Assembly (NCBI RefSeq): GCF_019704555.1
Contig: NZ_AP024745.1
Location: 10,343,501-10,407,500, forward strand
Direction: 5' to 3'
DNA length: 64,000 nucleotides
Source of the DNA: Actinoplanes sp. L3-i22
GTDB taxonomy: Bacteria; Actinomycetota; Actinomycetes; Mycobacteriales; Micromonosporaceae
Positions 28,524 through 36,759 of the stretch are shown in pieces. Below the pieces are notes generated by a model. The model was not told the DNA's origin. It ran no database searches and saw only the letters and a list, made by a program, of their open reading frames with translations. Position numbers and translations under genes: made by a program. How positions within the stretch are numbered: the stretch's first letter is position 1; each line of letters opens with the position of its first letter.

Positions 28524-29669
28524 TCATCGGCCGGCCATCGCGGACGCCCGGTAGACCGTTCCGGCGCCGGCGGGCGGCGCCTGCTCCCGGACCGGGCGGC
28601 TCGGCCACGGCAGGAACCGCAGCCGCCGGCGGGCGGCCAGATCCTCCACCCAACCGAAGATCAGGACGGCGTTGACCAGCAACGCGAGCGCGATCGTCAC
28701 GTAGCCCACCTCGAAGAACCTGCCGAACCGCCACACCTCCAGCGCGTCCCCGATCGGGTAGCAGAGCGCGATCGCCACGTTGTTCCAGAGGTAGATCGTG
28801 ACCGCCCGGGCGTTGATCAGCGACACCCAGCTGTCCAGCCCGGTCCGCTTGATCAGCCACTCCATCCGCGGCCGCCACCGCAGCAGGACCAGGACGAAAC
28901 CGGCGTTGTAGACGGCGTACGCCACCGGCAGATACTTGATCCCGCCGGCGTCCGGATGCGCCCAGCTCCAGGCCAGCCCACCGGTCACGCAGGCCGCGCC
29001 CAGAATCGCGATCAGCAGCCCCGGAATGCGCCGCAGAGTGCCGTCCCGATGCGCGAACCCGAGCATCCAGCACGCCGCGAAAGTCAGAACATCAGTGCCG
29101 ACCTCCTGTACGGCGGCGACCGGCACCAGCGGCATCGCGGCGAGCGCCACCATCGGCGCGAGAATCGTCACCAGCCGGGCCCGGCGATACAGCCACAACA
29201 GCACCGGCGACAGCGCGACCAGCCACAGATAGGTGACCAGGTACCACAACACCTCGGCGGCCTGATCCCCGAACGTGCTGGCCGGCGGATCCGCGAACGG
29301 CACGATCCACGCGACCAGATGCCACAGCGGCGGCCGCTGCTCCCAGCCGACCAGGAACATCGCCGGCACCACCACCGCGCCGAGCACCCAGAGCGCCGGC
29401 AGCAGGCGCCGGACCCGCCCGTAGAGGACCCGCCCGGCACCCTGCCGCATCAGCGAGTTCGCCATCAGCGACCCGCCGAGCGCGAACATCACACCCATCG
29501 AAGGAAAGGCCAGTTCCAGTACGGCGAACGGGAACATGTGGAACACCGACACCCGGATGATCGCCAGCACTCGCAGCAGATCGAAATACCGATCCCGTCC
29601 CGTTGTCTCTGCCTCAGCCACCAGCTCCTCCAACGCTCGCGCAAAGCGGCTGCTCAGCCGCCCGCTCAA
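28524..29669 (-). CDS. Acyltransferase-3 family membrane protein
   Basis: A 381-residue integral membrane protein with about ten hydrophobic helices. The start YFDLLRVLAIIRVSVFHMFPF contains the R...H pattern of acyltransferase-3 proteins (OafA/NodX type), which O-acylate sugars or lipids at the membrane. GALVMANSLMR-like (GGSLMANSLMRQG) and RRLLPALWV segments also fit. The N-terminal 25 residues are cytoplasmic. It lies convergent to the esterase gene, 15 bases away. The acceptor is unknown. Confidence 0.8.
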   Translation of the reverse strand: MSGRLSSRFARALEELVAEAETTGRDRYFDLLRVLAIIRVSVFHMFPFAVLELAFPSMGVMFALGGSLMANSLMRQGAGRVLYGRVRRLLPALWVLGAVVVPAMFLVGWEQRPPLWHLVAWIVPFADPPASTFGDQAAEVLWYLVTYLWLVALSPVLLWLYRRARLVTILAPMVALAAMPLVPVAAVQEVGTDVLTFAACWMLGFAHRDGTLRRIPGLLIAILGAACVTGGLAWSWAHPDAGGIKYLPVAYAVYNAGFVLVLLRWRPRMEWLIKRTGLDSWVSLINARAVTIYLWNNVAIALCYPIGDALEVWRFGRFFEVGYVTIALALLVNAVLIFGWVEDLAARRRLRFLPWPSRPVREQAPPAGAGTVYRASAMAGR

Positions 29670-29746
29670 GCTAAGGCGCGAGCTTTTGGAGGCGCTGTGG
29701 CCGCCCTGTCAGCCACTCACAGCCAGCCACCCACCCCGGCCCACTG

Positions 29747-30787
29747 CTACCGCGCGGGACGCATGTTCCTGACAAGCTCCCCCGCCGTGGCGTCGGCGAG
29801 GGCCGGCCGCTCCAGGGAGAACGGCCCAGAGGCGTTGGCCAGCACAGCGTCCCGCCGAAGTTTCTCCACGACCTGGGTGATGGCACGCAGGGCGTTGGCC
29901 ACCTGTTGTTCCTGCGCGTAGGTGTCCCGCTCCAGCGCGCTCATCGCGATGGTGATCTTCGCGCAGATGTCAGCCGTGGTGCGCCCTTCGATCGGAAAGC
30001 TGCTGATGGGCAGGTTCGTCTTGTCCGGGACGAGTCCCTGAGCGACGGTTCCGCCCGCGTCCAGCAGCAACGAACCCAGGATTCCCAATCCATGAGCGAA
30101 AGGTCCGAGTGTGGTGCCGGCCGCCACCGCGACGATGGTGGCCCACTTGGCGTTCTCCGCCTTCTGTTCCGCGGCCAGATTCCGGGTCGCGAAGATCGAG
30201 GCGTCGAGCAGATCGAGCGCGGACTGCCGCCGCCGGATGTAGATGACCTTGTTGCAGGTCAGTTGCTCCTGGACCAGTTGGGCGAGGTTGCGCTGGCTGG
30301 GCAGCAGCGTCTCCAGCGGGGTCACGAAGTGGTCGATGAAATTCTCGGCGAACGCGCCGGTCCATCCGGTGGTCATCTCGGCCCGGACGCTGTTGACCCG
30401 GGTGAGACCGGGACTGGCGCCGGTCCAGTCGTTCGCCGAATCGACCCTCCCGTCGAACCAGCCCTGGATGGTTCCCAGCATGTCGACGGCGGGATTGATG
30501 TCGTCCGGATCGGGCGTCAGGAAGGTCTCGAAGGCCGGCACGACCCAGTCGAAGTAGTCCGCCAGGCCGCCGAGGAACGTCTCGGCCTCTTGCCGGTAGG
30601 ACAGCGACCCGGCCATCAACTCCGGATGTCTCCGGGTCACTCCCTCGTCGATCGCCCGCTCCCGGGAGTACTGGTCCTTCAGCGTCTGCTGAATCAGCGC
30701 GTCGCGGAGTTCGGCCGCTTTCTCCGTCAAGATCGACGCGTACGTTCCACCGGCGAGGTTCGCCGGGGTCGTGGCCAGGTTGCTCAT
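29747..30787 (-). CDS. Hypothetical helical protein, type VII secretion substrate-like
   Basis: A 346-residue protein I cannot place in a named family. It is mostly helical and has WTG motifs (DWTGASPG and TGWTGAFAENFIDHF) reminiscent of the WXG turn of ESX substrates. A central hydrophobic Gly/Ala-rich stretch (about residues 218-250) could be a membrane-inserting hairpin. It is the last of three same-strand genes with a WXG-like and an NHL protein, the layout of a secretion substrate locus. No ESX core genes (EccC, EccD, MycP) are present. Confidence 0.6.
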   Translation of the reverse strand: MSNLATTPANLAGGTYASILTEKAAELRDALIQQTLKDQYSRERAIDEGVTRRHPELMAGSLSYRQEAETFLGGLADYFDWVVPAFETFLTPDPDDINPAVDMLGTIQGWFDGRVDSANDWTGASPGLTRVNSVRAEMTTGWTGAFAENFIDHFVTPLETLLPSQRNLAQLVQEQLTCNKVIYIRRRQSALDLLDASIFATRNLAAEQKAENAKWATIVAVAAGTTLGPFAHGLGILGSLLLDAGGTVAQGLVPDKTNLPISSFPIEGRTTADICAKITIAMSALERDTYAQEQQVANALRAITQVVEKLRRDAVLANASGPFSLERPALADATAGELVRNMRPAR

Positions 30788-30822
30788 GATCGTCTCACCC
30801 CTGCCGGTCGTCAGGACGGAGC

Positions 30823-31257
30823 TCAGGAGCCCCAGGGCGTGCCGGGATAGTCCGCGGCCCAGGGAGACGGCGGGTTGACCACCGGGTCGTCCGGGTCGTG
30901 CTCGGCGGGATCGCGCAGGTAGTCGTTCAGCAGGTCGGCGTTACCCCGGTCGACCTCCTCGAAGGCGTGGGCGGCCGCCATCACGCCATCGCCGGTGTCG
31001 AGGATCGTGGTGCCGATCTGCTCCATCATCAGTTGCATCTCCAGGCACAGCTCCGACCAGGCGGACCCGACCGAGCTGGTCATGAAGCCCGATCCGGGAT
31101 AGGCGGCCTCATTCGCCCGGAAGGCCCGGCCGGTGCTGCCGCTGCCGTTGCCACCGAGCAGCCGGTTGGCGTCGTAGAACACATCGGCGACTCGGGGCAG
31201 ATGCACCTGAGCGACGCGCCAGAGCACGAACAGGTCACCTCCGGTGACGTCAGCCAT
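30823..31257 (-). CDS. Small WXG100-like hypothetical protein
   Basis: A 144-residue helical protein: FVLWRVAQVHLPRVADVFYDANRLL, then MTSSVGSAWSELCLEMQLMMEQ. The length, the two long helices separated by a polar loop and the acidic, Pro-rich tail (DPDDPVVNPPSPWAADYPG) resemble ESX-associated proteins, although no exact WXG motif is in the turn. Its start overlaps the NHL gene by eight bases and the next gene is 35 bases downstream. Confidence 0.58.
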   Translation of the reverse strand: MADVTGGDLFVLWRVAQVHLPRVADVFYDANRLLGGNGSGSTGRAFRANEAAYPGSGFMTSSVGSAWSELCLEMQLMMEQIGTTILDTGDGVMAAAHAFEEVDRGNADLLNDYLRDPAEHDPDDPVVNPPSPWAADYPGTPWGS

Positions 31258-32488
31258 GATCGATCCCTCCCACCCCGGCCTGGTACGACGGGGCGCGACG
31301 CCGCCGGATCCACCAGCCCGCGGTGACCACGGCGACGAGGAGCATCGCGCCGGCGGCGTAGGGCCACCACTCGGTCCGGTCCGGTGCGGGCTCGGCGGCG
31401 ACCGGGGCGACCCGGGCTGCCAGGACGCGGCTGTTCCGGTTGTCGGACAGGTAGACCGGGCCGTTCGGGGCGGATGCGGCCGCGGCCCAGAGGATGCTCC
31501 GGTCCGTGTCGGGAAGCGGCCCGACGGCCCGCACCCGGTGGTCCGGGGTCAGCCGCCGGATGGCTTTCGCCCCGTAGTCGAGGATGTACACGCCGTCGCG
31601 GCCGGCGGAGACGGTCGTGAACGAGGCCAGCGGCTTGTCGTTCTGCTGCTCCGCGGTCACCACCAGTTCCCACGTGCCGTCGACCGGCTCCCGGACCGGC
31701 GCCAGCGTGCCACTGTGGACCCGCATCAGGGACGAGGCGCTGCTGATCCACAGGTCGCCGGCGGCGTCGACCGTGATGCCGGTGACCGGACCGATCTGCG
31801 TCTCGGTGGCCGGCCCGCTCGAACCCGCGACTCCCCCGCCCACACCACCGGCGGCGATCCGCACCGAGCCGTCCGGGGCGAGCGCGAAGACCAGGTAGTT
31901 CGTCCGATCGGCGACGTACAGCGTGCCGTCCGGTCCGACTGCCAGCCCGGTAGGCGCGCCCATCGGGGCCGGCAGCACGCCTCGCCCGGTGCTCTGATCC
32001 GCCCGCACCGACAGGGTGCCGTCCGGGGCGAGCGCGTACACCCGGATCGTGCCGGCGTCGCCGATGAAGAGCGTGCCGTCCGGTCCTACCGCCAATTCAC
32101 CGGGGTCGCCGAAGGCCACGTCCGTTCCCTTGACCTTGCCGTTCGGAGCCGGTGCGTTCGTACCGTCCTGCCCGGTCCCCGCGACCGTGCGGAGGATGCC
32201 GTCGGCGCCGACCGCTCGAACCCGGCGGCTGCCGCTGTCGGCGAGATACACCGTGCCGTCCGGCGCCACGGCGATGCCGGTGACGTTGTTCAGTGGGCTC
32301 TCGGCGGCGGGAGCGCCGTCCTTCGCCGGCCCCTGCTCACCGATCCCGGCCAGCACCGTGATGCCCTCGCCGAGGGAGGGGCCGGACGATGGCGCGGCCG
32401 CGGCCGGCGACGTCATCCCCGCCACGAACACGAGCGCGGCCGCGAACGACGCCGCCCGCCGCGCCACGACCGGTCTTCTGGACTTCAT
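31250..32488 (-). CDS. Secreted, membrane-anchored NHL-repeat beta-propeller protein
   Basis: A 412-residue protein with a signal peptide (residues 1-32, ending AAAAP), then five or six NHL/beta-propeller repeats with the pattern GIAVAPDGTVYLADSGSRRVR, ELAVGPDGTLFIGD and GLAVGPDGTLYVADR. A C-terminal transmembrane helix (WWPYAAGAMLLVAVVTAGWWI) is followed by a positively charged tail. It would display a propeller outside the cell. It is first in the three-gene unit. Confidence 0.82.
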   Translation of the reverse strand: MKSRRPVVARRAASFAAALVFVAGMTSPAAAAPSSGPSLGEGITVLAGIGEQGPAKDGAPAAESPLNNVTGIAVAPDGTVYLADSGSRRVRAVGADGILRTVAGTGQDGTNAPAPNGKVKGTDVAFGDPGELAVGPDGTLFIGDAGTIRVYALAPDGTLSVRADQSTGRGVLPAPMGAPTGLAVGPDGTLYVADRTNYLVFALAPDGSVRIAAGGVGGGVAGSSGPATETQIGPVTGITVDAAGDLWISSASSLMRVHSGTLAPVREPVDGTWELVVTAEQQNDKPLASFTTVSAGRDGVYILDYGAKAIRRLTPDHRVRAVGPLPDTDRSILWAAAASAPNGPVYLSDNRNSRVLAARVAPVAAEPAPDRTEWWPYAAGAMLLVAVVTAGWWIRRRRAPSYQAGVGGIDHG

Positions 32489-32581
32489 GCTCTATCGATA
32501 CGCCGACACCGGCCGACCCGGTTCACCGACCCGGCCCGATGGCACATGGGGATTTCTCCGGGTCGGGACCGTCCACAGAGC

Positions 32582-32833
32582 TCAGGTACTCCGCTTCTTG
32601 TTCACGATGAGGTTGTAGAACCAACGGCACGCCTCATCCTCATTGGCGAACTCCTCGTCGGGCCACTCCTGGCCTCGCTCCCAGGTTCGCAGGGACCATC
32701 CGCCGTTCCCGGCCGGACCCAGAATCCAGCCGCCCTCGATGAGGCCGCCATCGGCCGCCACTCCCTCGATGCGGTAGGTCGCCCTGTCTACGCCGGCCGC
32801 GCGCAGCCTGGCATCGAGTTCATTCGCATTCAT
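32582..32833 (-). CDS. Small hypothetical protein, immunity-like
   Basis: An 83-residue protein. The ending pattern ERGQEWPDEEFANEDEACRWFYNLI resembles small proteins often found as immunity or accessory proteins beside secreted toxins. I cannot name the family. It lies 93 bases upstream of the NHL gene on the same strand and could protect against, or accompany, products of that locus. Confidence 0.5.
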   Translation of the reverse strand: MNANELDARLRAAGVDRATYRIEGVAADGGLIEGGWILGPAGNGGWSLRTWERGQEWPDEEFANEDEACRWFYNLIVNKKRST

Positions 32834-32869
32834 CAGTACTCCACACGGGGGACGAACGGGCTGCCCTGA

Positions 32870-33247
32870 TCAGAACGAACTGAAGCTTTCCACGTCGATC
32901 AAGGTGAGGATCTCGGTGCGGACGGCCGGGCACGTCTTCTTCGTGGCGGTGTCCAGGGTGGCGCCGTTCTCCGGCTTGCCGTGCTTCTCGAAGAACGTGG
33001 CGATCCCGCCGGCCAGGTTGGCGTGCCGGCCGACCGGGCTGCCGATGGCCTTGAGGGCCGGGATCTCGCCCTTCAGATACGCGCAGACGTCCGTCGCGTC
33101 GTAGGCGCCGCCCGCCGCCGCGGCCGGCTCGCCCTTCGCGGGCGCTGGGCCGTCGGCGGCCGGGGTGGTCTCGTCGGTGGTGCCGCAGGCGGCCAGGGCC
33201 AGCACCGCCGTGGCCGACAGGGCGATCAGGAACGGTCTGGTCATCAT
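32870..33247 (-). CDS. Small lipoprotein
   Basis: A 125-residue lipoprotein. The signal peptide ends in the lipobox LALAAC, with Cys21 as the lipidated residue, then an Ala/Pro/Glu-rich linker and a compact domain with two further Cys (DVCAYLKGEIPALKAIGSP and TKKTCPAVRTEIL) that may form a disulfide. Its double ATG overlaps the methyltransferase stop (ATGA), so it is co-translated. DUF3558-like by general plan only. Confidence 0.75.
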   Translation of the reverse strand: MMTRPFLIALSATAVLALAACGTTDETTPAADGPAPAKGEPAAAAGGAYDATDVCAYLKGEIPALKAIGSPVGRHANLAGGIATFFEKHGKPENGATLDTATKKTCPAVRTEILTLIDVESFSSF

Positions 33248-34125
33248 GCCTCTTCCAGGTTGTTCGTCGTCGTGCGGGCGGTGATCAGCCACAGTCCGGT
33301 CGGCAGGCGATAACCGCTGCCGGGGGTACGGAATCGTTCGAGCAGCCGGGCCGCGCCGGCGCGGGCGTTCTGCTGGCCGGCCGGGGTGGCGTCGCGGTAG
33401 GCCGCACCGGCGGGACCGATCTCGATGAGCCATTCGGTGACCGCCGGCGGGTCGTCCGGGGCGGCGAGCGTGACGTCGTACGGCTGAATCTCGATCTCGG
33501 CGAAGCCGGCCTCGGTGAGCAGGCCGGTGACCCGGACCGGGTCGGCGAACGCGAAGGGGCCCGGCTCGGCACCGATCGGCAGCGGCGGCAACGGCCCGAG
33601 GTGTGGCGCCGCGCCGAGCATCGCCGCCGGCAGCCAGGGGTTCACCCGGCCGTCGCGGAAGACCGTCGCCGCCAGCCGGGCGCCGGCCCGCATCGACCGC
33701 CGGATCGTGGTCAGGCCGGCGACCGGATCGGCGAGCAGCATCAAGGTCATCCGGGAGTAGACGGCGTCGAACGGCGCTCCGGGCACGGTGCCGAGCGTCT
33801 CGACGTCACCGGCGACGAACCGTGGCCCCGCGCCGCCCGGCCCGGTGAACCGGGCGCGGGCCGCCGCCACCATCTCCTCGGCGAGGTCGAGACCGACCAC
33901 GGCGCCCAGCGGCGCGACGGCCCGGGCGATCTCGGCGCTCGTGCCGCCGCACCCGCAGCCGACGTCCAGCACCCGCTCGCCGGGGCGGGGTCGCAGCCGG
34001 TCGAGCGCCACGGCGCCCAGCGGCCGGCCGAGCTCGTCGTGCCGGTCCGCCTGGTTGACCCAGCCGGGCGCCGCCCGGGCCCAGAACGAGGCGTTGCGGG
34101 CGCGCAGGGTGGCGGCGTCCGCCAT
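33244..34125 (-). CDS. SAM-dependent class I methyltransferase
   Basis: A 293-residue methyltransferase with motif I VLDVGCGCGGTSAEIA, an acidic loop GLDLAEEM and motif YSRMTLMLLADPVAG. UbiE/ArsM-like fold; the substrate is unknown. It overlaps both the downstream lipoprotein and the upstream small barrel protein by four bases, in an operon divergent from a TetR regulator. Confidence 0.85.
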   Translation of the reverse strand: MADAATLRARNASFWARAAPGWVNQADRHDELGRPLGAVALDRLRPRPGERVLDVGCGCGGTSAEIARAVAPLGAVVGLDLAEEMVAAARARFTGPGGAGPRFVAGDVETLGTVPGAPFDAVYSRMTLMLLADPVAGLTTIRRSMRAGARLAATVFRDGRVNPWLPAAMLGAAPHLGPLPPLPIGAEPGPFAFADPVRVTGLLTEAGFAEIEIQPYDVTLAAPDDPPAVTEWLIEIGPAGAAYRDATPAGQQNARAGAARLLERFRTPGSGYRLPTGLWLITARTTTNNLEEA

Positions 34126-34418
34126 CAGAACGGCATCTCGGCGCCGTCGACGCTGGCCGAGCGGAAGGAGGCGGCCTTCGCCGGGTCGAAGCCCTGCTCC
34201 TGGGCGGCCAGGCCGGCGGCCCGGACCAGGCGCTCGGACTGGAACCGGCGGAACGCGGCCTCGTCGGCCCAGATGTTGATGATCCGCCAGCCCTCGTCGG
34301 AGGGGCCGGACACGTGCGCCAGCAGGCCCGGCGGCCGGTCCGGGCCGAGGTGCTTCTCGACCTGCCGGTATTCCTGCTCGCTGACTCCGGGCATGTCTTG
34401 AACAACGCCGTACGGCAT
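34125..34418 (-). CDS. Small dimeric alpha-beta barrel protein (ABM-like)
   Basis: A 97-residue protein with the pattern VSEQEYRQVEKHL, GLLAHVSGPSDEGWRIINIWADEAAFRRF, typical of small antibiotic-biosynthesis-monooxygenase-like or stress-response barrel proteins. It is the first gene of a three-gene operon with the methyltransferase and lipoprotein, 66 bases from the divergent TetR start. Confidence 0.72.
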   Translation of the reverse strand: MPYGVVQDMPGVSEQEYRQVEKHLGPDRPPGLLAHVSGPSDEGWRIINIWADEAAFRRFQSERLVRAAGLAAQEQGFDPAKAASFRSASVDGAEMPF

Positions 34419-34439
34419 GGCCGTCCCCCTGATCCCTAG

Positions 34440-34462
34440 TCGATAGAGTTAAGCTCTATCGA
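34440..34462. promoter_or_regulatory. Palindromic TetR operator
   Basis: TCGATAGAG-TTAAG-CTCTATCGA has perfect nine-base arms around a five-base centre. It is placed between the divergent TetR gene (start 34484) and the barrel/methyltransferase operon (start 34418). Size, symmetry and position are those of a TetR operator controlling both directions. Confidence 0.75.
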
Positions 34463-34483
34463 ATATTCCACTACGCTTTCCAC

Positions 34484-35119
34484 GTGACTGTCAACCGGCC
34501 GTACGTCTCGCCCCGGCGTCAGGAACAGGCCCGGCAGACCCGGCGGGCGATCCTCGACGCGGCCGCCAAGCTGTTCGTGGATCCGGGCTACGCCGCGACG
34601 CCGCTGACCGCCGTCGCCGCCGAGGCCGGCGTCGCCGTGCAGACCGTGTACGCGGTGTTCGGCAACAAACGCCAGTTGCTCTCCGACCTGGTCGACGTCA
34701 CCCTGGTCGGCGACGACGAGCAGGTGGCGATGGCGAACCGGTCGTTCGTCGCCGACATCCGCACGCTGACCGGCCTGCGGGCCAAGCTCACCCGGTACGC
34801 CCGGCACCTCGCCGAGACGCACGGCCGCCAGGTGCACGTGATGCTCGCGCTGGCCGGCGCGGCGACCGCGGACGCCGACGCCGCGGCGATCTGGCGCAAG
34901 AACCTCGACGACCGGCGCGTCGGCATGCTGATGTTCGCGACCGACCTCGCGGCCGGCGGCGAGGTCGTGGTCAGCCAGGAGCGGGCCGCCGACGTGCTGT
35001 GGCTCGCGCAGGACGTCCGCAACTACGACTGGCTGGTGCGCGAGCGCGGGTGGCCGGTCGAGCGGTTCGAGCGGTGGTTCGTGGACAGCGTCGCCGCCCT
35101 GCTCACCGCGCCGGACTGA
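34484..35119 (+). CDS. TetR-family transcriptional regulator
   Basis: A 211-residue repressor. The N-terminal helix-turn-helix is RRAILDAAAKLFVDPGYAATPLTAVAAEAGVAVQTVYAVFGNKRQLL, followed by a helical ligand domain. The start is GTG at 34484. It is divergent from the barrel/methyltransferase/lipoprotein operon across a perfect palindrome, so local repression is likely. The ligand is unknown. Confidence 0.9.
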   Translation: MTVNRPYVSPRRQEQARQTRRAILDAAAKLFVDPGYAATPLTAVAAEAGVAVQTVYAVFGNKRQLLSDLVDVTLVGDDEQVAMANRSFVADIRTLTGLRAKLTRYARHLAETHGRQVHVMLALAGAATADADAAAIWRKNLDDRRVGMLMFATDLAAGGEVVVSQERAADVLWLAQDVRNYDWLVRERGWPVERFERWFVDSVAALLTAPD

Positions 35120-35202
35120 CCGACCGTCAGGCGCGCATCCCGCTGTCATCGTGCGATGTCCGACGACCAGTTCGATGCCGGAAACGGGCGGCCGTCCTGG
35201 CT

Positions 35203-35792
35203 GTGATCGGGAACGCACTCCGCGAACGCTACGTCTTCCCCGACGTCGTGCCCGCGATCCTCGACAACCTCGAGACCGGGCATCGCGCCGGACGGTACGA
35301 CCTGGACGATCCGGGCGTCTTCGCCGAGGTGGTCGGCGCGGACATGCGCGGAGCAGCCGACGACAAGCACCTCAATCTGCGGTTCGACCCCGCCGGGAAC
35401 GCGACCTACGCAAGCCGGGCCGACACGACGACGGTCTCGACTCGCTCGCCCGCCGCCAGTCGATCCGGATCCATCACCGACTCGTCGAGCAACGCATCCT
35501 CGACGGCAACGTCCGGTATCTACGGATCACCGACTTCGACTGGGTCCCCGGCGAGACCGAGGCCGCCCACGCGACCGCGTTGCGCCGGTTGATCGCCGCC
35601 GCACCGACCGGCGACCTGCGCGCCGAGCACGCCTGGGCGGTGGTCGCGGTGGACGCCCGGCGGCAGCCACCGCCACCGCCGGATCCTGCGGTTGTCGCCT
35701 CATATCTCGGTCGCTACGACACCGCCGAGGTCTGCCTCCGCGACGGCGAACTGTGGCTCATCCGGCCCCAGACGTATCGTCGCGCCGCCTGA
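35203..35792 (+). pseudogene. Broken S41-family peptidase fragment
   Basis: One frame from 35203 encodes VIGNALRERYVFPDVVPAIL... and MRGAADDKHLNLRFDP, the N-terminal helical part of S41 (IRBP-like) peptidases. After about 35430 the family-like sequence continues in another frame (DGNVRYLRITDFDW, then a C-terminal SYLGRYDTAEVCLRDGELWL). The PDZ/catalytic centre with the Ser-Lys residues is missing. A deletion plus frameshift inactivated it. It lies against the edge of the biosynthetic cluster. Confidence 0.65.
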
Positions 35793-35795
35793 CCA

Positions 35796-36752
35796 TCAGC
35801 CAATCACCAGGGCGGCCGACGCGGCCCTCTTCACCGTCTCGGTGAGCAGTTCCAGCAGCTTGGAGTCCAGCCGCCAGTGCTGCCAGTAGAGCGGTATGTC
35901 GAGGTGCCGCCCAGGCGCTACCTCGCGGTACTCGCCCGAATCGAGGTAGCCACGAGCCAGTGTCTCGGGCACCACCGCCCAGCCCAGGCCCAGCCGGACC
36001 GCCTCGTTGAACGCGGACACGGACGGCACGTAGTGGGTCGGCATGTGTGCCGGGCCATCACCGAGCGAACGCACGAAGCGATGCTGCAGGGTGTCCTTAC
36101 GGTCGAAGGCGACGACCGGCGCCCGGGCCAGAGCCTTGGCCAGGCCGTTCGGGTCCACCACGTCGTTCGTGCCATCCAGGTGTCGCACCACGAACTCCGG
36201 CGCCGAGACCGCCACGTAACGCATGGCGCCCAGCGGCTCGATCCGGCAGCCCTGGACGACGACCCGCTCGGCGGTTACCGCTGCCATCACTGAGCCGTTG
36301 CGCAGCAGTTCCACCGTATGGTCCTGGTCGTCCTGGCGGATGTCGAAGGCCAGCAGCGGCACCCGGCCGTTCCGGGACTCCTCGGCCATCGACGCCAGCG
36401 CGGGCAGGAACCAGGTGGCGAGCGAGTCGGCATTGACCACGACCGCCACCCGGACCACCCCGTCGTCCTCCTCGCCGCCGTCCGGGTAGGCGGCAAGGTT
36501 GCGCGCATTGTGCAGCGCCTCCCGTTCCAGCAGGGACATCTGCTCGACGAAACGGAGTAGTGACTGGCCGGCCTCGGTGGCGTGACACGGCTTCGCCCGT
36601 TGGATCAGAACTTGTCCGACGGCCCGTTCCAACGCTTTGATCCGCTGGCTGACCGATGACGGTGTCACGTTCAGCAACCGGGCCGCCGCCTCGAAGCTGC
36701 CTTCGCCGACCACGGTGGCAAAGGTGGTGAGCTGTGTCGAGTCCAAGTTCAT
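35796..36752 (-). CDS. LysR-type regulator, ArgP/LysG-like
   Basis: A 318-residue LysR protein whose first residues (MNLDSTQLTTFATVVGEGSFEAAARLLNVTPSSVSQRIKALE) match the ArgP/LysG subfamily better than generic LysR. Those proteins sense arginine or lysine. It starts seven bases after the amidinotransferase stop and closes the dpg operon on the same strand. Because amidinotransferases use arginine as amidino donor, arginine sensing here would make sense; that link is inference. Confidence 0.82.
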   Translation of the reverse strand: MNLDSTQLTTFATVVGEGSFEAAARLLNVTPSSVSQRIKALERAVGQVLIQRAKPCHATEAGQSLLRFVEQMSLLEREALHNARNLAAYPDGGEEDDGVVRVAVVVNADSLATWFLPALASMAEESRNGRVPLLAFDIRQDDQDHTVELLRNGSVMAAVTAERVVVQGCRIEPLGAMRYVAVSAPEFVVRHLDGTNDVVDPNGLAKALARAPVVAFDRKDTLQHRFVRSLGDGPAHMPTHYVPSVSAFNEAVRLGLGWAVVPETLARGYLDSGEYREVAPGRHLDIPLYWQHWRLDSKLLELLTETVKRAASAALVIG

Positions 36753-36759
36753 CGGGCAC

